Shown here piece after piece: positions 18,093 to 27,777 of a stretch of DNA of 64,000 bases. Source of the DNA: Ornithinimicrobium sp. CNJ-824 (GTDB taxonomy: Bacteria > Actinomycetota > Actinomycetes > Actinomycetales > Dermatophilaceae); contig NZ_MKKA01000003.1 in assembly GCF_001942405.1 (NCBI RefSeq), positions 37,877-101,876 on the forward strand. Reading direction: 5' to 3'. The position numbers and the translations under genes are program-made. Every line of letters starts with the position of its first letter. Position 1 is the first letter of the stretch. Below the pieces are notes generated by a model that was not told the DNA's origin, ran no database searches, and saw only the letters and a program-made list of their open reading frames with translations.

Positions 18093-18734
18093 ATGAGCGG
18101 CCAGGCCGACGGACGTCCTCCCTGGGGGACCCCCGGGCGGCGGCCGGGCGCGCCCGCCGCGGACGACCAGCTCGCCGACCAGGGCGTCCGGCGGTGCCCG
18201 CCCCCGCGGGCCACGGCCCAGGCGGTCTCGGGCTGGGTCGACCAGCAGATCCAGCAGGCCCAGCGGCAGGGGGCCTTCGACGACCTCCCGGGAGCGGGGC
18301 GTCGGCTGCCGGACGTCGACGTGAGCACCGACCCCGACTGGTGGGTGCGCGGCCTCGTCCAGCGGGAGAAGCTCGACCTGTCCGAGGCGCTGCCGGGGGT
18401 CCTGCAGCTGCGCCGCGAGAAGTCCACCTTCCCGGAGTCGCTGCTGGGGCTGCCGGACGAGGCGGCCGTCCGCGAGCGGCTCGAGGACTTTAACGAGCGG
18501 GTCCTGGCCGACCGTCGGCGTCCCCACGTGGGGCCGCACCCGCCGCCCGTCGTGGGCCGGGTCGACGTCGAGCAGATGGTGGGCCGGTGGCGGACGCTGG
18601 CCGCCGCGCAGCCGGAGCGGACGGGTGCTCTTGACGACGCGGAGCCCGGACCGTCGGCGGCGGGACCGGCCGGGGGCCAGGTCAGCCCGCAGCCCCGCCG
18701 CCCCCGCCGCTGGTGGCGCCGAGGACCTCGCTGA
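18093..18734 (+). CDS. DUF1992 (DnaJ-homologue subfamily C member 28-type) protein
   Basis: This is a soluble 213-residue protein of unknown function with the DUF1992 core. That core is WVDQQIQQAQRQGAFDDLPGAGRRLP at residues 50-75, then DPDWWVRGLVQREKL. The conserved GxGxP region is intact. The C-terminal 40 residues are Pro/Arg rich and overlap the convergent glycosyltransferase gene by 53 bp. A TANNNT hexamer (TACCGT, 18081-18086) lies 6 nt before the ATG, so the gene is probably leaderless; that hexamer overlaps the end of the MFS remnant. It has no evident tie to the glycan genes. Confidence 0.75.
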   Translation: MSGQADGRPPWGTPGRRPGAPAADDQLADQGVRRCPPPRATAQAVSGWVDQQIQQAQRQGAFDDLPGAGRRLPDVDVSTDPDWWVRGLVQREKLDLSEALPGVLQLRREKSTFPESLLGLPDEAAVRERLEDFNERVLADRRRPHVGPHPPPVVGRVDVEQMVGRWRTLAAAQPERTGALDDAEPGPSAAGPAGGQVSPQPRRPRRWWRRGPR

Positions 18735-19920
18735 GCACCTGCGCGGCCCGGCGCCCGTCGTGGTGCTCCCGGGCCCACGCCGGCCCGGCGGCCGCGACCT
18801 CACGGTAGGCCTCCGGCCGGGAGACGATCTCGCGCACCACGTCCTCGAACGTCGTGGGGTCCGCCTCGACGACGGGCAGGTCGTGACCGGCGGCCGAGAG
18901 CTCCCGGGCCCGGGTCCGCACCGCGTCGGTGACGTGCCCGACGACCAGACGGCCGGCGGCCATCGACTCCGCGGCCAGGGTGGCCACGTTCCCCAGGGCG
19001 ACCTGGTCGACCACGACGTCGGCCTCCGCGACCACCTGCGGCATCCGCGCGTGCGGGACGCCCGTCAGCCGGCGGTAGACGATCCGCCCCTCGTCGTGGA
19101 GCCGCGTCAGCACCGGCTCGACCACGGCCGTGCCCTTGAGGCGCGGGTTGGTCGGCGCGTGCAGGACCACCGGGACGGGACGCCGCAGCGCAGGGGCGTC
19201 CGTGGTGAACAGGTCCACGTCCGTGGTGATGGGCAGCAGCCCCGCGCCCGGCACGGCCTCGAGCATGTCGAGGGTCGGCACGAGCACCGGGCCAGGAAAT
19301 GCCTCGACGACGGTGCGGGTGCGGTCCACCAGGGCCTGCAGGGCCTCGAACCGCTCGTCCCACCGCTCCCGGAAGGGCGAGTGGGGGTCCCGCTCGGCGT
19401 GCTGACGCAGGTCCCGCATCTCCGAGCCGTGGACGAGGAGCGCGGTGCGGATCCCGGCGTCCGCCAGGGCCGGCAGGTCGTCGAGGATCGTCCCCCCGAA
19501 GAAGTTCCCCAGCACCGGGCGGCCGCTCTCGGCGAGGACACCCGTGGCCCCGGGCACACCTCGGCCCAGGACCCGGTCGCGGTGGGCGGGGGTGCCGCGC
19601 AGCTGCATACCCCGGTCCAGGTGCACCTCGGTCGCGTAGCCGAGGGTCCCGGCCCCGGCGGCGATGCGTTCCACCGACAGGCTGAGGGCCTGGGCCCCGG
19701 CGTGCCGGCGCGCCGACCGGGCCCAGGCGGCCGCCTGGCCGGCCGTGTCCAACGGGCCGAGGAGCCACCGGTCGGGCGGCTCCGGGGTGAACCAGGGCTG
19801 GCGTCGCACCCCGCTGCCGGCCCGCACCCGCAGCACCGTCTCGGGCAGGGAGCGCACGGGGGCGGGCAGGCCCCGGTAGGTGTCGTAGACCACCTTGCGG
19901 ACACCCGTGAGCGCAGCCAT
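18682..19920 (-). CDS. Glycosyltransferase-like protein
   Basis: This 412-residue protein has a GT-B-like C-terminal half: PVVLHAPTNPRLKGT, then a donor-site-like segment QVALGNVATLAAESMAAGRLVVGHV, where Gly, Glu and Ser sit where nucleotide-sugar transferases bind the diphosphate. The N-terminal half is diverged and I cannot assign it to a family. There are no membrane segments. ATG 19920 is preceded at 7 nt by TAGGTT on the minus strand, suggesting a leaderless start. It is divergent from the ABC exporter and lies within the glycan region, which supports a sugar-transfer role. Donor and acceptor are unknown. Confidence 0.65.
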   Translation of the reverse strand: MAALTGVRKVVYDTYRGLPAPVRSLPETVLRVRAGSGVRRQPWFTPEPPDRWLLGPLDTAGQAAAWARSARRHAGAQALSLSVERIAAGAGTLGYATEVHLDRGMQLRGTPAHRDRVLGRGVPGATGVLAESGRPVLGNFFGGTILDDLPALADAGIRTALLVHGSEMRDLRQHAERDPHSPFRERWDERFEALQALVDRTRTVVEAFPGPVLVPTLDMLEAVPGAGLLPITTDVDLFTTDAPALRRPVPVVLHAPTNPRLKGTAVVEPVLTRLHDEGRIVYRRLTGVPHARMPQVVAEADVVVDQVALGNVATLAAESMAAGRLVVGHVTDAVRTRARELSAAGHDLPVVEADPTTFEDVVREIVSRPEAYREVAAAGPAWAREHHDGRRAAQVLSEVLGATSGGGGGAAG

Positions 19921-19927
19921 GGCTCCC

Positions 19928-19946
19928 AACCTAGGTCAACTACGCT
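19928..19946. promoter_or_regulatory. Divergent promoter pair for the GT-like gene and the ABC exporter
   Basis: A minus-strand TAGGTT (19933-19928) lies 7 nt before ATG 19920. A plus-strand TACGCT (19941-19946) lies 35 bp before GTG 19982. The two -10 elements are separated by 7 bp, so polymerase bound at one would cover the other. Confidence 0.5.
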
Positions 19947-19981
19947 GGGGCGACCTGCCATCCGGACCGGGAAGGAGCAAC

Positions 19982-21813
19982 GTGCTGTCCCTGTGGCGCA
20001 CCGTGCGTGACCTCCTGGCCGTGCTCCCCCCGGGGACGAGGCGGTTCATCATCACCTTCGCCGGCCTGCAGTCCCTCCTGGCGACCCTGGACGTCGCGGC
20101 CATCGGGCTGCTGGCGCTGGTGCTGGCCCCCATGCTCACCGGCGCGACCCTGACCGTGCCCGTCATCGGGCTGGAGATCTCCACCCCCGAGCAGTTCCGG
20201 ACCGTGCTGATCATGGTCGGCGTGCTCATCATCGCCAAGTCGGTGCTCGCGGTCGCCCTGCAGTGGTGGGCCACCCGCCGGTTCGCCCGCTTCGAGCAGA
20301 ACCTCGGGGCCCGCCTGCTGGAGTCGACCTTCGCGGCCCCGTGGACCGAACGGCTGCAGCGCAACTCCACCGACCTGGTGCGCTCCACCGACGTCGGGGT
20401 GGCCTCGACGGTCTCCGGGGTGCTCATCCCGTTCTGCCAGCTCTCCGGGGAGCTGTTCACCTTCCTGGCCGTGCTGACCGTCCTCCTCGTCGCCCAGCCG
20501 CTGCTGGCGGGGGCCACGATCGTCTACTTCTTCCTCGTCGGCCTGCTGCTCTACAAGGTGGTGCTGCGCCGGGCCGTCCAGGCCGGCCGGGACAACCGGG
20601 ACGCCTCCACCCGGGCCGTGCGCCTGGTGAGCGAGATGGTCCACTCGCTCAAGGAGATCACCTTGCGGGACAAGCAGGAGAGGTGGCCGAGGTGGTGCTG
20701 GAGGTCCGCCGGCGCGCGTCCTCGGCCCGGGCCGACCAGGCCTTCCTGGGGGCCATCCCGCGCTACCTCCTCGAGGCCGCGCTCATCGGCGGGCTGGGGA
20801 TCGGGGCCGCGATCGGCTACCTGCAGGGTGGTCCTGCAGGCGCGCTGGCGGCGATCGCGCTGTTCGGGGTGGCCGGCTTCCGGATCGTGCCCAGCCTGAC
20901 CCGCTTCCAGACGATCATGGCCCAGACCGGCGCCAACATCCCCTTCGCCCGGCAGGTGCTGGACGAGATCGAGCGCGGGTCCAGGTATGCCGAGGAGCGC
21001 CGGACCGGGGGAGCCCGCCCGGTCCCGGAGGACGCGCGCAGCCTGGTGCTGGACCGGGTCACGTTCAGCTACCCCGGCGCGGACGCCCCGGCGGTGAGGG
21101 GTATCTCGCTGGAGCTGCCGTTCGGCCGGACGCTGGCGCTCGTCGGCGCGTCGGGGTCGGGCAAGTCCACCCTCGTGGACATCATCCTCGGGCTGATGCC
21201 GCCCGACGAGGGCGAGGTCCGGGTCGGCGACCAGCCGCTGGCCGAGGTGCTGCACGACTGGCGGCGCCGGGTCGGCTACGTGCCGCAGGACGTCTCGTTG
21301 TTCGACGCCTCGGTCGCCCGCAACGTGGCGCTGACCTGGCGGGACGAGGAGATCGACGAGGACCGGGTGCGGCGGGCCCTGGCCCGGGCCCAGCTGCTGG
21401 ACCTCATCGAGTCCCGGCCCGGCGGCATCCACGGGCGGGTCGGCGAACGCGGCCTGGCGCTCTCCGGGGGGCAGCGGCAACGGCTCGGGGTGGCCCGGGC
21501 GCTCTACACCGAGCCGCTCGTGCTCGTCATGGACGAGGCCACCTCGGCGCTGGACACCAGCACGGAGGCGGCTGTGACCGCGGCCATCCGCGAGCTGGCC
21601 GGCGAGGTCAGCGTCATCGTCGTGGCCCACCGGCTGGCCACCATCCAGCACAGCGACCAGGTGTGCTTCCTGCGCGACGGGCAGCTGGTGGCCAGGGGGA
21701 GCTTCGACGAGGTGGTGGCCGCCGAGCCGGACTTCGCCGTCCAGGCGGCCCTCGCGGGTCTCGGGGACCCGGGGGCCCGGCAGGCCGCCCTGGAGGGGCG
21801 GGTCGATGGCTGA
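19982..21813 (+). CDS. ABC transporter with fused membrane and ATPase domains (glycan flippase/exporter type), with apparent frameshift
   Basis: This is an exporter half-transporter that works as a dimer. The N-terminal 230 residues contain transmembrane helices (FIITFAGLQSLLATLDV, TVLIMVGVLIIAKSVLAVAL and more). The C-terminal domain has Walker A GASGSGKST, Q-loop YVPQDVSLFD, signature LSGGQRQR and Walker B VLVMDEATSALD. The order resembles PglK/MsbA-like lipid-oligosaccharide flippases. Frames change near 20683: KEITLRDKQE ends one part and EVAEVVLEVRRR starts the other, so one base is probably missing. Corrected length is about 610 residues. GTG 19982 follows GAAGGAG. It overlaps the next glycosyltransferase by 8 bp, which supports glycan export. 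Confidence 0.83.
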
Positions 21814-23197
21814 GCCGCCCCGGCTGCCGACGGTCGGCGGGCGCCCGGCCCGGGTCGTCAGCCTGGTCTACAACGACGCCAGCGCCGACTCGCGGGTGCA
21901 GAAGACCGCGGCCACCCTCCGCGCCGCCGGTGCCGACGCCCTCGTCGTGGCGATCTCCCGGGAGGTCGCCGGCCACCCGCCCGGTCCGGGCACCCTGGGC
22001 GACGGCCTGCCGGTGCACCGCGTCCACGACCTCGACCTCACCCGGCTGCTGCCCCGCACGACCCGGGCGTGGCGCCGGCTGCGGGGACGCGCCCCGGACG
22101 GCGGCCCCCGGACCCCGTCGGCGCCGGTGCCCGCACCGGCCGCGGCCCCGCCCTCCGCGGAGCCGTCGCCGACCACACCAGCCGCCTCCTCGACCGCCCG
22201 TGCCGTGGCCGTCGACCTGTGGATGCGCCTCTACCAGACCGTCCGGCTCGGCCACTGGTGGTACGGCGCGGTGCGCACCGCCCGCGGGCTGGAGCCGGAC
22301 GTGGTCCACGCCAACGACGCCAACACCCTCGTGCCCGCCCTGCTCACGACGATGGGCACGCCGGGGCAGGTGGTCTACGACTCGCACGAGCTGTGGCGTC
22401 GACGCAACACCCGGCAGGACCGGTGGCTGGCCCCCGCCGTCGACGCGCTGGTGGAGACCGTCGGCACCCGCCTGGCGGCCGGGGTGATCACGGTCTCGCC
22501 CTCCATCGCCACCTGGCTCCAGGACCGCTACCACCTCGCGCAGACCCCCACCCTGGTGCGCAACATCCCCACCGCGCGCCCCACCCCTGCGCCCGCCGAG
22601 GGCCGCCTGCGCGAGCTGGCCGGCCTCGGCCCCGAGGCCCGGGTCGTGTCCTACACCGGCAGCATCACCACCGGCCGTGGCCTGGAGGAGACGGTCGACG
22701 CCCTCGCCCTCCTCGACGACGACGTCCACCTCGTGCTCCTGGGCTACGGGGCGCCGCAGTACGTCGAGCGGCTGCTCCGGCGCGCCCGTACCGAGGGGGT
22801 GGCCGACCGCATGCACCTCGTGGGGTCGGTGCCCTCCGCCCAGGTCCCGCAGACGCTGGCCGACGCCGACGTCGCCGTCGTCTACGTCCGCCCGATCTGC
22901 CTGAGCTACCTCTACTCCCTGCCCAACAAGCTGTTCGAGTCGATCCACGCCGGCCTGCCGATCGTCGCGGCCGACCTGCCGGACACCGCCGAGGTGGTGC
23001 GCCGGCACGGGGTCGGTGAGGTGTTCGACGCCCGGACCCCCGCCGACCTGGCGGCCGCGATCCGCACGGTGCTGGCCGACCCCGGCCACTACCGGCAGGC
23101 CGCGGTCGCCGCCGCCCGCGACCTGACCTGGGAGCGGGAGGCCGCCCGCATGGTCGCGCTCTACGACCGGGTGCTGACCGGCCGGGCCGCCCGATGA
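21806..23197 (+). CDS. Family 4 glycosyltransferase
   Basis: This 463-residue GT-B transferase starts with RVVSLVYNDASADSRVQKTA. It has VVHANDANTLVPAL and VVYDSHELW in the acceptor domain, and SYTGSITTGRGLEE then LPNKLFESIHAGLPIVA in the donor domain. The last motif is the E-x7-E-like donor site. An alanine/proline-rich insert of about 35 residues (near 115-150) looks like a disordered loop. The closely related DANT/DSHE pattern also occurs in the next gene, so the two probably arose from a shared ancestor. It overlaps the ABC exporter by 8 bp and the next gene by 4 bp. Confidence 0.83.
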   Translation: MAEPPRLPTVGGRPARVVSLVYNDASADSRVQKTAATLRAAGADALVVAISREVAGHPPGPGTLGDGLPVHRVHDLDLTRLLPRTTRAWRRLRGRAPDGGPRTPSAPVPAPAAAPPSAEPSPTTPAASSTARAVAVDLWMRLYQTVRLGHWWYGAVRTARGLEPDVVHANDANTLVPALLTTMGTPGQVVYDSHELWRRRNTRQDRWLAPAVDALVETVGTRLAAGVITVSPSIATWLQDRYHLAQTPTLVRNIPTARPTPAPAEGRLRELAGLGPEARVVSYTGSITTGRGLEETVDALALLDDDVHLVLLGYGAPQYVERLLRRARTEGVADRMHLVGSVPSAQVPQTLADADVAVVYVRPICLSYLYSLPNKLFESIHAGLPIVAADLPDTAEVVRRHGVGEVFDARTPADLAAAIRTVLADPGHYRQAAVAAARDLTWEREAARMVALYDRVLTGRAAR

Positions 23198-24342
23198 GGC
23201 CCGACCCCCGGCCCCGGCTGCTGGTCATGGCCTTCAGCCCGCTGCGCTCCGACGCCCGCGTGCTGCGCCAGGTCCGGCTGTTCCGTGAGCGTTACGCGGT
23301 GACCACCCTCGGCTACGGTGAGGCGCCCGACGGGGTCGTCGAGCACCTGCGCCTGCCGGACGACGTGGTCGCCTGGCACAAGGACCGCCGCCTCCTGGCG
23401 GCGCACCGCTACGAGACCGCCTACCGCCGGTCCCCCGTCGTCCGGGCCGCCGAGGAGCTGCTCGCCGGACGGCGCGGCCGGTTCGAGGTGGTGCTGGCCA
23501 ACGACGCCGACACCCTGCCGCTGGCGCTCGACCTCGCCCCGCAGGGCGGGCTGCACCTGGACCTGCACGAGTACGCCTCCCGGCAGAGCGAGGAGTCGTG
23601 GCGCTGGCGGGTCTTCGTGGCGCCCTACTACCGCTGGCTGCTGCGCCGCTACGGGCACCGGGCCGACTCGGTGAGCACGGTGGGCCGGTGGCTGGCCCGG
23701 GAGTACCGTCGCGAGTTCGGCCTCGTCGCCGGCGTCGTCCCGAACGCCGCCCCGTGGGCCGACCGGACGCCCACCCCCGTCGGCTCGCCCCTGCGGCTGG
23801 TCCACTCCGGCCTGGCCCGGCGGGGGCGCAGCCTGCACGTGATGCTCGACGCCGTCCGCGCCACCCGCCGGGGCGTGACCCTCGACCTCTACCTCATGCC
23901 CAACGACCCGGCCTACCTGGCCGAGCTGCAGGAGGCGGCCCGCGACCTGCCGCAGGTGCGCTTCCACGACCCCGTCCCGCCGGACGCGCTCGGGGACGCC
24001 CTCGCCGGCGCCGACCTGGGGGTCTTCGTCCTGCCCCCGGTCAACTTCAACTACAGGTTCACCCTGCCCAACAAGTTCTTCGACTTCGTCCAGGCCCGGC
24101 TGGGGATCGTCGTGGGCCCCAGCCCCGAGATGGCCGACCTCGTGCGCTCCCACCACCTGGGGGTCGTCCTCGACGACTTCACCGGGGAGGCGCTGGCCGC
24201 GGCGCTGGACGACCTGGGCGACGAGGACGTCGCCGGCTTCAAGGCCGCCGCGCACGACGCTGCCCGCGCGCTGTCCGCCGAGGAGCAGGTCCGGGGGTGG
24301 GTGCGGGCCGTGGACACCCTGGCGGCCAGGGTCAACGGCTGA
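23194..24342 (+). CDS. GT-B glycosyltransferase
   Basis: This 382-residue protein parallels its upstream neighbour: LVMAFSPLRSDARVLRQV, then VVLANDADTLPLAL, DLHEYAS, and FTLPNKFFDFVQARLGIVVG in the donor domain. The usual glutamate in the last motif is replaced by Asp (FFDFVQ), so the donor site is slightly atypical. There is no membrane segment. It is the last gene of the exporter operon and ends at 24342, followed by a hairpin shared with the convergent epimerase gene. Its sugar specificity cannot be read. Confidence 0.78.
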   Translation: MRPDPRPRLLVMAFSPLRSDARVLRQVRLFRERYAVTTLGYGEAPDGVVEHLRLPDDVVAWHKDRRLLAAHRYETAYRRSPVVRAAEELLAGRRGRFEVVLANDADTLPLALDLAPQGGLHLDLHEYASRQSEESWRWRVFVAPYYRWLLRRYGHRADSVSTVGRWLAREYRREFGLVAGVVPNAAPWADRTPTPVGSPLRLVHSGLARRGRSLHVMLDAVRATRRGVTLDLYLMPNDPAYLAELQEAARDLPQVRFHDPVPPDALGDALAGADLGVFVLPPVNFNYRFTLPNKFFDFVQARLGIVVGPSPEMADLVRSHHLGVVLDDFTGEALAAALDDLGDEDVAGFKAAAHDAARALSAEEQVRGWVRAVDTLAARVNG

Positions 24343-24365
24343 GCGGGGGTATGCCGCGACCCCGC
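24343..24365. terminator. Bidirectional hairpin between convergent genes
   Basis: GCGGGGGT (24343-24350) pairs with ACCCCGC (24359-24365) with one bulged G around an 8-nt loop. It lies exactly between the stop of the plus-strand transferase and the stop of the minus-strand epimerase. The loop and left arm contain one copy of the dispersed GGTATGCCG motif. There is no U tract. Confidence 0.45.
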
Positions 24366-24366
24366 C

Positions 24367-25434
24367 TCAGCGGGGCAGGTCCCCGGCGAGGGCGTCCAGG
24401 ACCGCGGAGGCGGCGTGCCCGTCGCCGTAGGGGGTGGCGTCGGTGGAGGCCGGCAGGGGGCGCGAGGCCGCGGCGGCCAGGTCGGGTCCGGGCTCGACGA
24501 GGACGTTCCAGCCCAGCTCGACGGTCTCGACCCACTCGGTCTCGGTGCGCACGGTCGTGCAGGGGGTGCGCAGGACGAAGGCCTCCTTCTGCAGCCCGCC
24601 GGAGTCGGTGATCACGCCGCGGGCCTGGTCCACCGCTCCGACGAGGGCGGGGTAGGGCAGCGGCTCGTGCACCCGCACCGACCCCCCGGCCAGGGCCAGC
24701 CCCTGCTCGGCCGCCCTGGCCCGCAGCCGTGGATGGGCCAGCAGCACGACCGGGTGGTCGACCTGCCGCAGGGCGTCCACGACCGCGGCCAGCCGGGCCG
24801 GGTCGTCGGTGTTCTCGGCCCGGTGGACCGTGGCCACCGAAAAGCCTCCCGGGACGACGCCCAGACGCTGCAGCACCGCGTCGGCGTCGACGAGCTCCTC
24901 CCGCACCCGGTGCAACACGTCCACCATCACGTCGCCGACGAGAACGGACCGGTCGGCCAGCCCCTCGGCGGCCAGGTGCTCCATGGCCGCTCGGGTCGGG
25001 GCCAGGCACAGGTCGGCGGCGTGGTCGGTCAGCACCCGGTTGTGCTCCTCGGGCATGCGCCGGTTGAAGCTGCGCAGCCCCGCCTCCAGGTGGGCCACCG
25101 GCACCTGCAGCTTCACCGCCGACAGGGCACCGGCCAGGGTGGAGTTGGTGTCCCCGTAGACCAGCACCCGGTCGGGGCGGTGCTCGGCCAGCACCTCGTC
25201 CATGGCCGCCAGGATCGCCCCCGTCTGGACCCCGTGGGTCCCGGAGCCGACCCCCAGGTGCACGTCCGGGTCCGGGATCCCCAGGTCCCGGAAGAAGACG
25301 TCGGAGAGCGCCGGGTCGTAGTGCTGCCCGGTGTGCACGATGACGTGCTCCACCCCGCGGACGGCGCACTCGGCCGCCACCGGCGACAGCTTGACGAACT
25401 GGGGACGGGCACCCACGACCGAGAGGATCCTCAC
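24367..25434 (-). CDS. Non-hydrolysing UDP-sugar 2-epimerase (WbpI/WlbD type)
   Basis: This enzyme inverts C2 of a UDP-N-acetylated sugar. The 355-residue protein has the family signatures GARPQFVKLSPV at the N-terminus, HTGQHYD, GDTNSTLAG, HLEAGLRSF and PEEHNR. The late segment TDSGGLQKEAFVLRTPC followed by TETEWVETVELGWN is of the WbpI/WlbD type (UDP-GlcNAc3NAcA epimerase) rather than the TTERPE form of WecB. That points to UDP-ManNAc3NAcA synthesis with the wlb-type operon at 13.6 kb. GTG 25434 has TACGCT 6 nt upstream, so the message should be leaderless. It is divergent from the GT4-GT2 gene. Confidence 0.85.
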   Translation of the reverse strand: MRILSVVGARPQFVKLSPVAAECAVRGVEHVIVHTGQHYDPALSDVFFRDLGIPDPDVHLGVGSGTHGVQTGAILAAMDEVLAEHRPDRVLVYGDTNSTLAGALSAVKLQVPVAHLEAGLRSFNRRMPEEHNRVLTDHAADLCLAPTRAAMEHLAAEGLADRSVLVGDVMVDVLHRVREELVDADAVLQRLGVVPGGFSVATVHRAENTDDPARLAAVVDALRQVDHPVVLLAHPRLRARAAEQGLALAGGSVRVHEPLPYPALVGAVDQARGVITDSGGLQKEAFVLRTPCTTVRTETEWVETVELGWNVLVEPGPDLAAAASRPLPASTDATPYGDGHAASAVLDALAGDLPR

Positions 25435-25439
25435 CGGGC

Positions 25440-25461
25440 CAGCGTAGGGCCCCGGTAGGTT
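25440..25461. promoter_or_regulatory. Compact divergent leaderless promoters
   Basis: The minus-strand TACGCT (25445-25440) is 6 nt from GTG 25434. The plus-strand TAGGTT (25456-25461) is 7 nt from GTG 25469. The two start codons are only 34 nt apart and the two -10 elements 10 bp apart, so each promoter's upstream region lies over the other's start. Confidence 0.55.
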
Positions 25462-25468
25462 GGGCCCT

Positions 25469-27735
25469 GTGCGCGTGCTGGTGGTGACGACCTGGTTCCC
25501 CACCCCGTCGTCCCCGGGCACGGGAGTGTTCGTGGCCCGGGACGTCTCCGCGCTGGCAGACCGCCACGACGTGCGCGTCCTCCACCTGGTGGCGCCCCGC
25601 CTCGCTCCCGGCTCAGGGGAGGACCCGGCAGGGGAGGACGCGCGAGCCCGGGTGCCCGTCCGGCGGCTCGTCATGGATCCGCGCCGCCCGGACCACGTGC
25701 TGCGCGCCGCCCGGGTCCTGCGACGGGAGGCGCGGTCGGCCGACCTCGTCCACACGATGGCGGTCTCCGCCCTGCTGCCGACGGTCCGGTGGCGGCCCGC
25801 GGTGCCGTGGGTGCACACCGAGCACTGGTCGGGCCTCGGCGCGCCGGGGACGCTCTCCGCGGGTCTGCGCCTGGCCCGCAGGGTCGTGCGGCACCTGCTG
25901 GCCGGCCCGGACGTCGTTGCCGTCGTGGGGGAGGAGCTGGCCGCGGAGGTGCGCCGGCACCGCACCGGGCCCGTGGCGGTGGTGCCCAACATCGTGACCC
26001 GGCCACCTGCCCTCGCGCCCCGTCGGCGGCCGCAGGAGCCGCTGGCGGCCCGCGGCCCGTTCGAGCTCGTCGGCGTCGGCGGGCTGATCGGACGCAAGGA
26101 CCCCCTCACCGCCGTGCAGACGGCCGCCGAGCTGCGCCGACGGGGGGTCGACGCCCGGCTGACCTGGGTGGGGGAGGGTCCCCTGCACGACCGGGTGGAG
26201 GCCGCGGCCCGCGGCGTGGGGGTGCCGGTGCGGCTCACCGGTCCGCTGCCGCCGGAGCGGGTGCAGGCGGTGGTCGCCGAGGCCGACCTGTTCCTCCTGC
26301 CCAGCCGGGCGGAGACGTTCTGTGTGGCCGCCGCCGAGGCCCTGGCCGCCGGCCGGCCGGTGGTCGTCGGCGACAGCGGCGGCCCCCGGGCCTTCGTGCA
26401 TCCGCCGGCCGGGGCGCTGGTCGAGCCCGGTGCACCCCCGGGGCTCTGGGCCGACGCCGTCGAGCGGGTGTGGCGTGCCGCGGCCACCACCTCGGCCGAG
26501 GAGATCGCCGACCCGGTGGCCGGTCGCTACGGCCCCGACCGCTACGCCGACCGCGTCGACGAGGTCTACGCCACGGCCAGGGGCGGCCGACGCCCCGCCG
26601 GCGACCACGGCCCGGCCCCGGAGGACCATCCGGTCCCGGAGGACGACGGACCGCTGGTCGACCTCGTCGTGGCGACCCACTCGCCGGACCGCCGGACGGG
26701 CCGGGCGGTCGCCTCCGCGCTCACCGACGACGTCGGCGGGGGTGGGGTGCGGGTCAGCGTGGTCTGCCACAACGTCGACCCCGCCGTGATCCGGGCCGCC
26801 TTCCCCCCGGAGCTGCGCGACGACCCCCGGGTGAGGCTGCTGGAGCTCCACGACGGGGTCCCCAGCCCCAGCGGCCCGTTCAACGCCGGGCTGGACGCGG
26901 CCACCGCGCCCTGGACGGCGATCATGGGCTCGGACGACACCCTGGCCCCCGGTGCCCTGTCCGGGTGGCTGGCCGTTGCGAAGGACCTCGACCCCGACGA
27001 CCCGGTGGTGGTGGTCCCGCCCCTGGAGCTGGCCGGCCGCACCGTCCCGACGCCGCCCGTGCGCCCTGGGCGGCACGACCGCCTCGACCTGGTGCGGGAC
27101 CGGCTGAGCTACCGATCGGCCCCGCTGGGCCTGCTCTCCCGGGGCGCCCTGGGCCTGCCCGGCGCGCGGCTCCTCGAGGGCGCGCAGGTCGGGGGCGACG
27201 TGCCGATGGTCACGGCGCTGTGGTCCGGGGCCCGCGTCGTCCTGGCCCGGGACGCCCCGCCCTACCGGATCCACGAGGACGCCGGCGACCGGGTGACCTA
27301 CGACCCGCGCCCGTGCGGGAGCAGCTGCGCAGTGTCGACGTGCTGTGGGACCTCCCGGCGACGCAGGCGCTCCCACGTGCGGCCCGGCAGGCCCTGGGCA
27401 CCAAGGTGCTGCGCATCCACGTCTTCGGGGCCGTGCCCACGCGCCCCGACCCGGCCTGGTGGACACCGGCCGAGCGCGCGGAGCTGGCCCGGGTGACCCG
27501 CCAGGTGATCACGGCGGCCCCGGGCTGCGCCGACCCGCTGAGCCTGGCCGACGCCGACCTCCTCGAGGCCGTCCTCGACCCGGACGTGCCGGCCCGACGG
27601 CTGCTGGCCCTGGCCGCGGCGCGGCGACGGCACGGCCGCCCGCGCACGCTGCTGCCCACCTCCTGGCGGCACGTGCTGCACCGGGAGGCGCCGTTGCGCT
27701 TCATGGCCGCCTCGCTCGCGGCCCGCCGGTCCTGA
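25469..27735 (+). CDS. GT4-GT2 fusion glycosyltransferase, with apparent frameshift
   Basis: Two transferases are joined in one reading frame. Residues 1-370 form a GT-B/GT4 enzyme: VVTTWFPTPSSPGTGVFV, VHTEHWSG, VGGLIGRKDPLTA, and the donor motif AETFCVAAAEALAAGRPVVVGD. A linker of about 30 residues rich in Pro, Asp and Gly follows. Then a GT-A/GT2-like domain begins with DLVVATHSPDR and has FNAGLDAATAPWTAIMGSDD with its DD metal pair. Near 27310 the frame shifts and the C-terminus (REQLRSVDVLWDLP on) continues to TGA 27735. Corrected length is about 755 residues. Start GTG 25469 is leaderless by the TAGGTT spacing. Confidence 0.78.
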
Positions 27736-27777
27736 GAAGGGCGCCCTCGCCGCGGCGCGGCCGGGAGGAGCCCCGGC

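Noticed and set aside
16166..18778. 870-codon minus-strand open frame
   Set aside because: It lies antisense to the GT4 gene and across the MFS remnant; low-complexity Arg/Gly/His composition marks it as a shadow.
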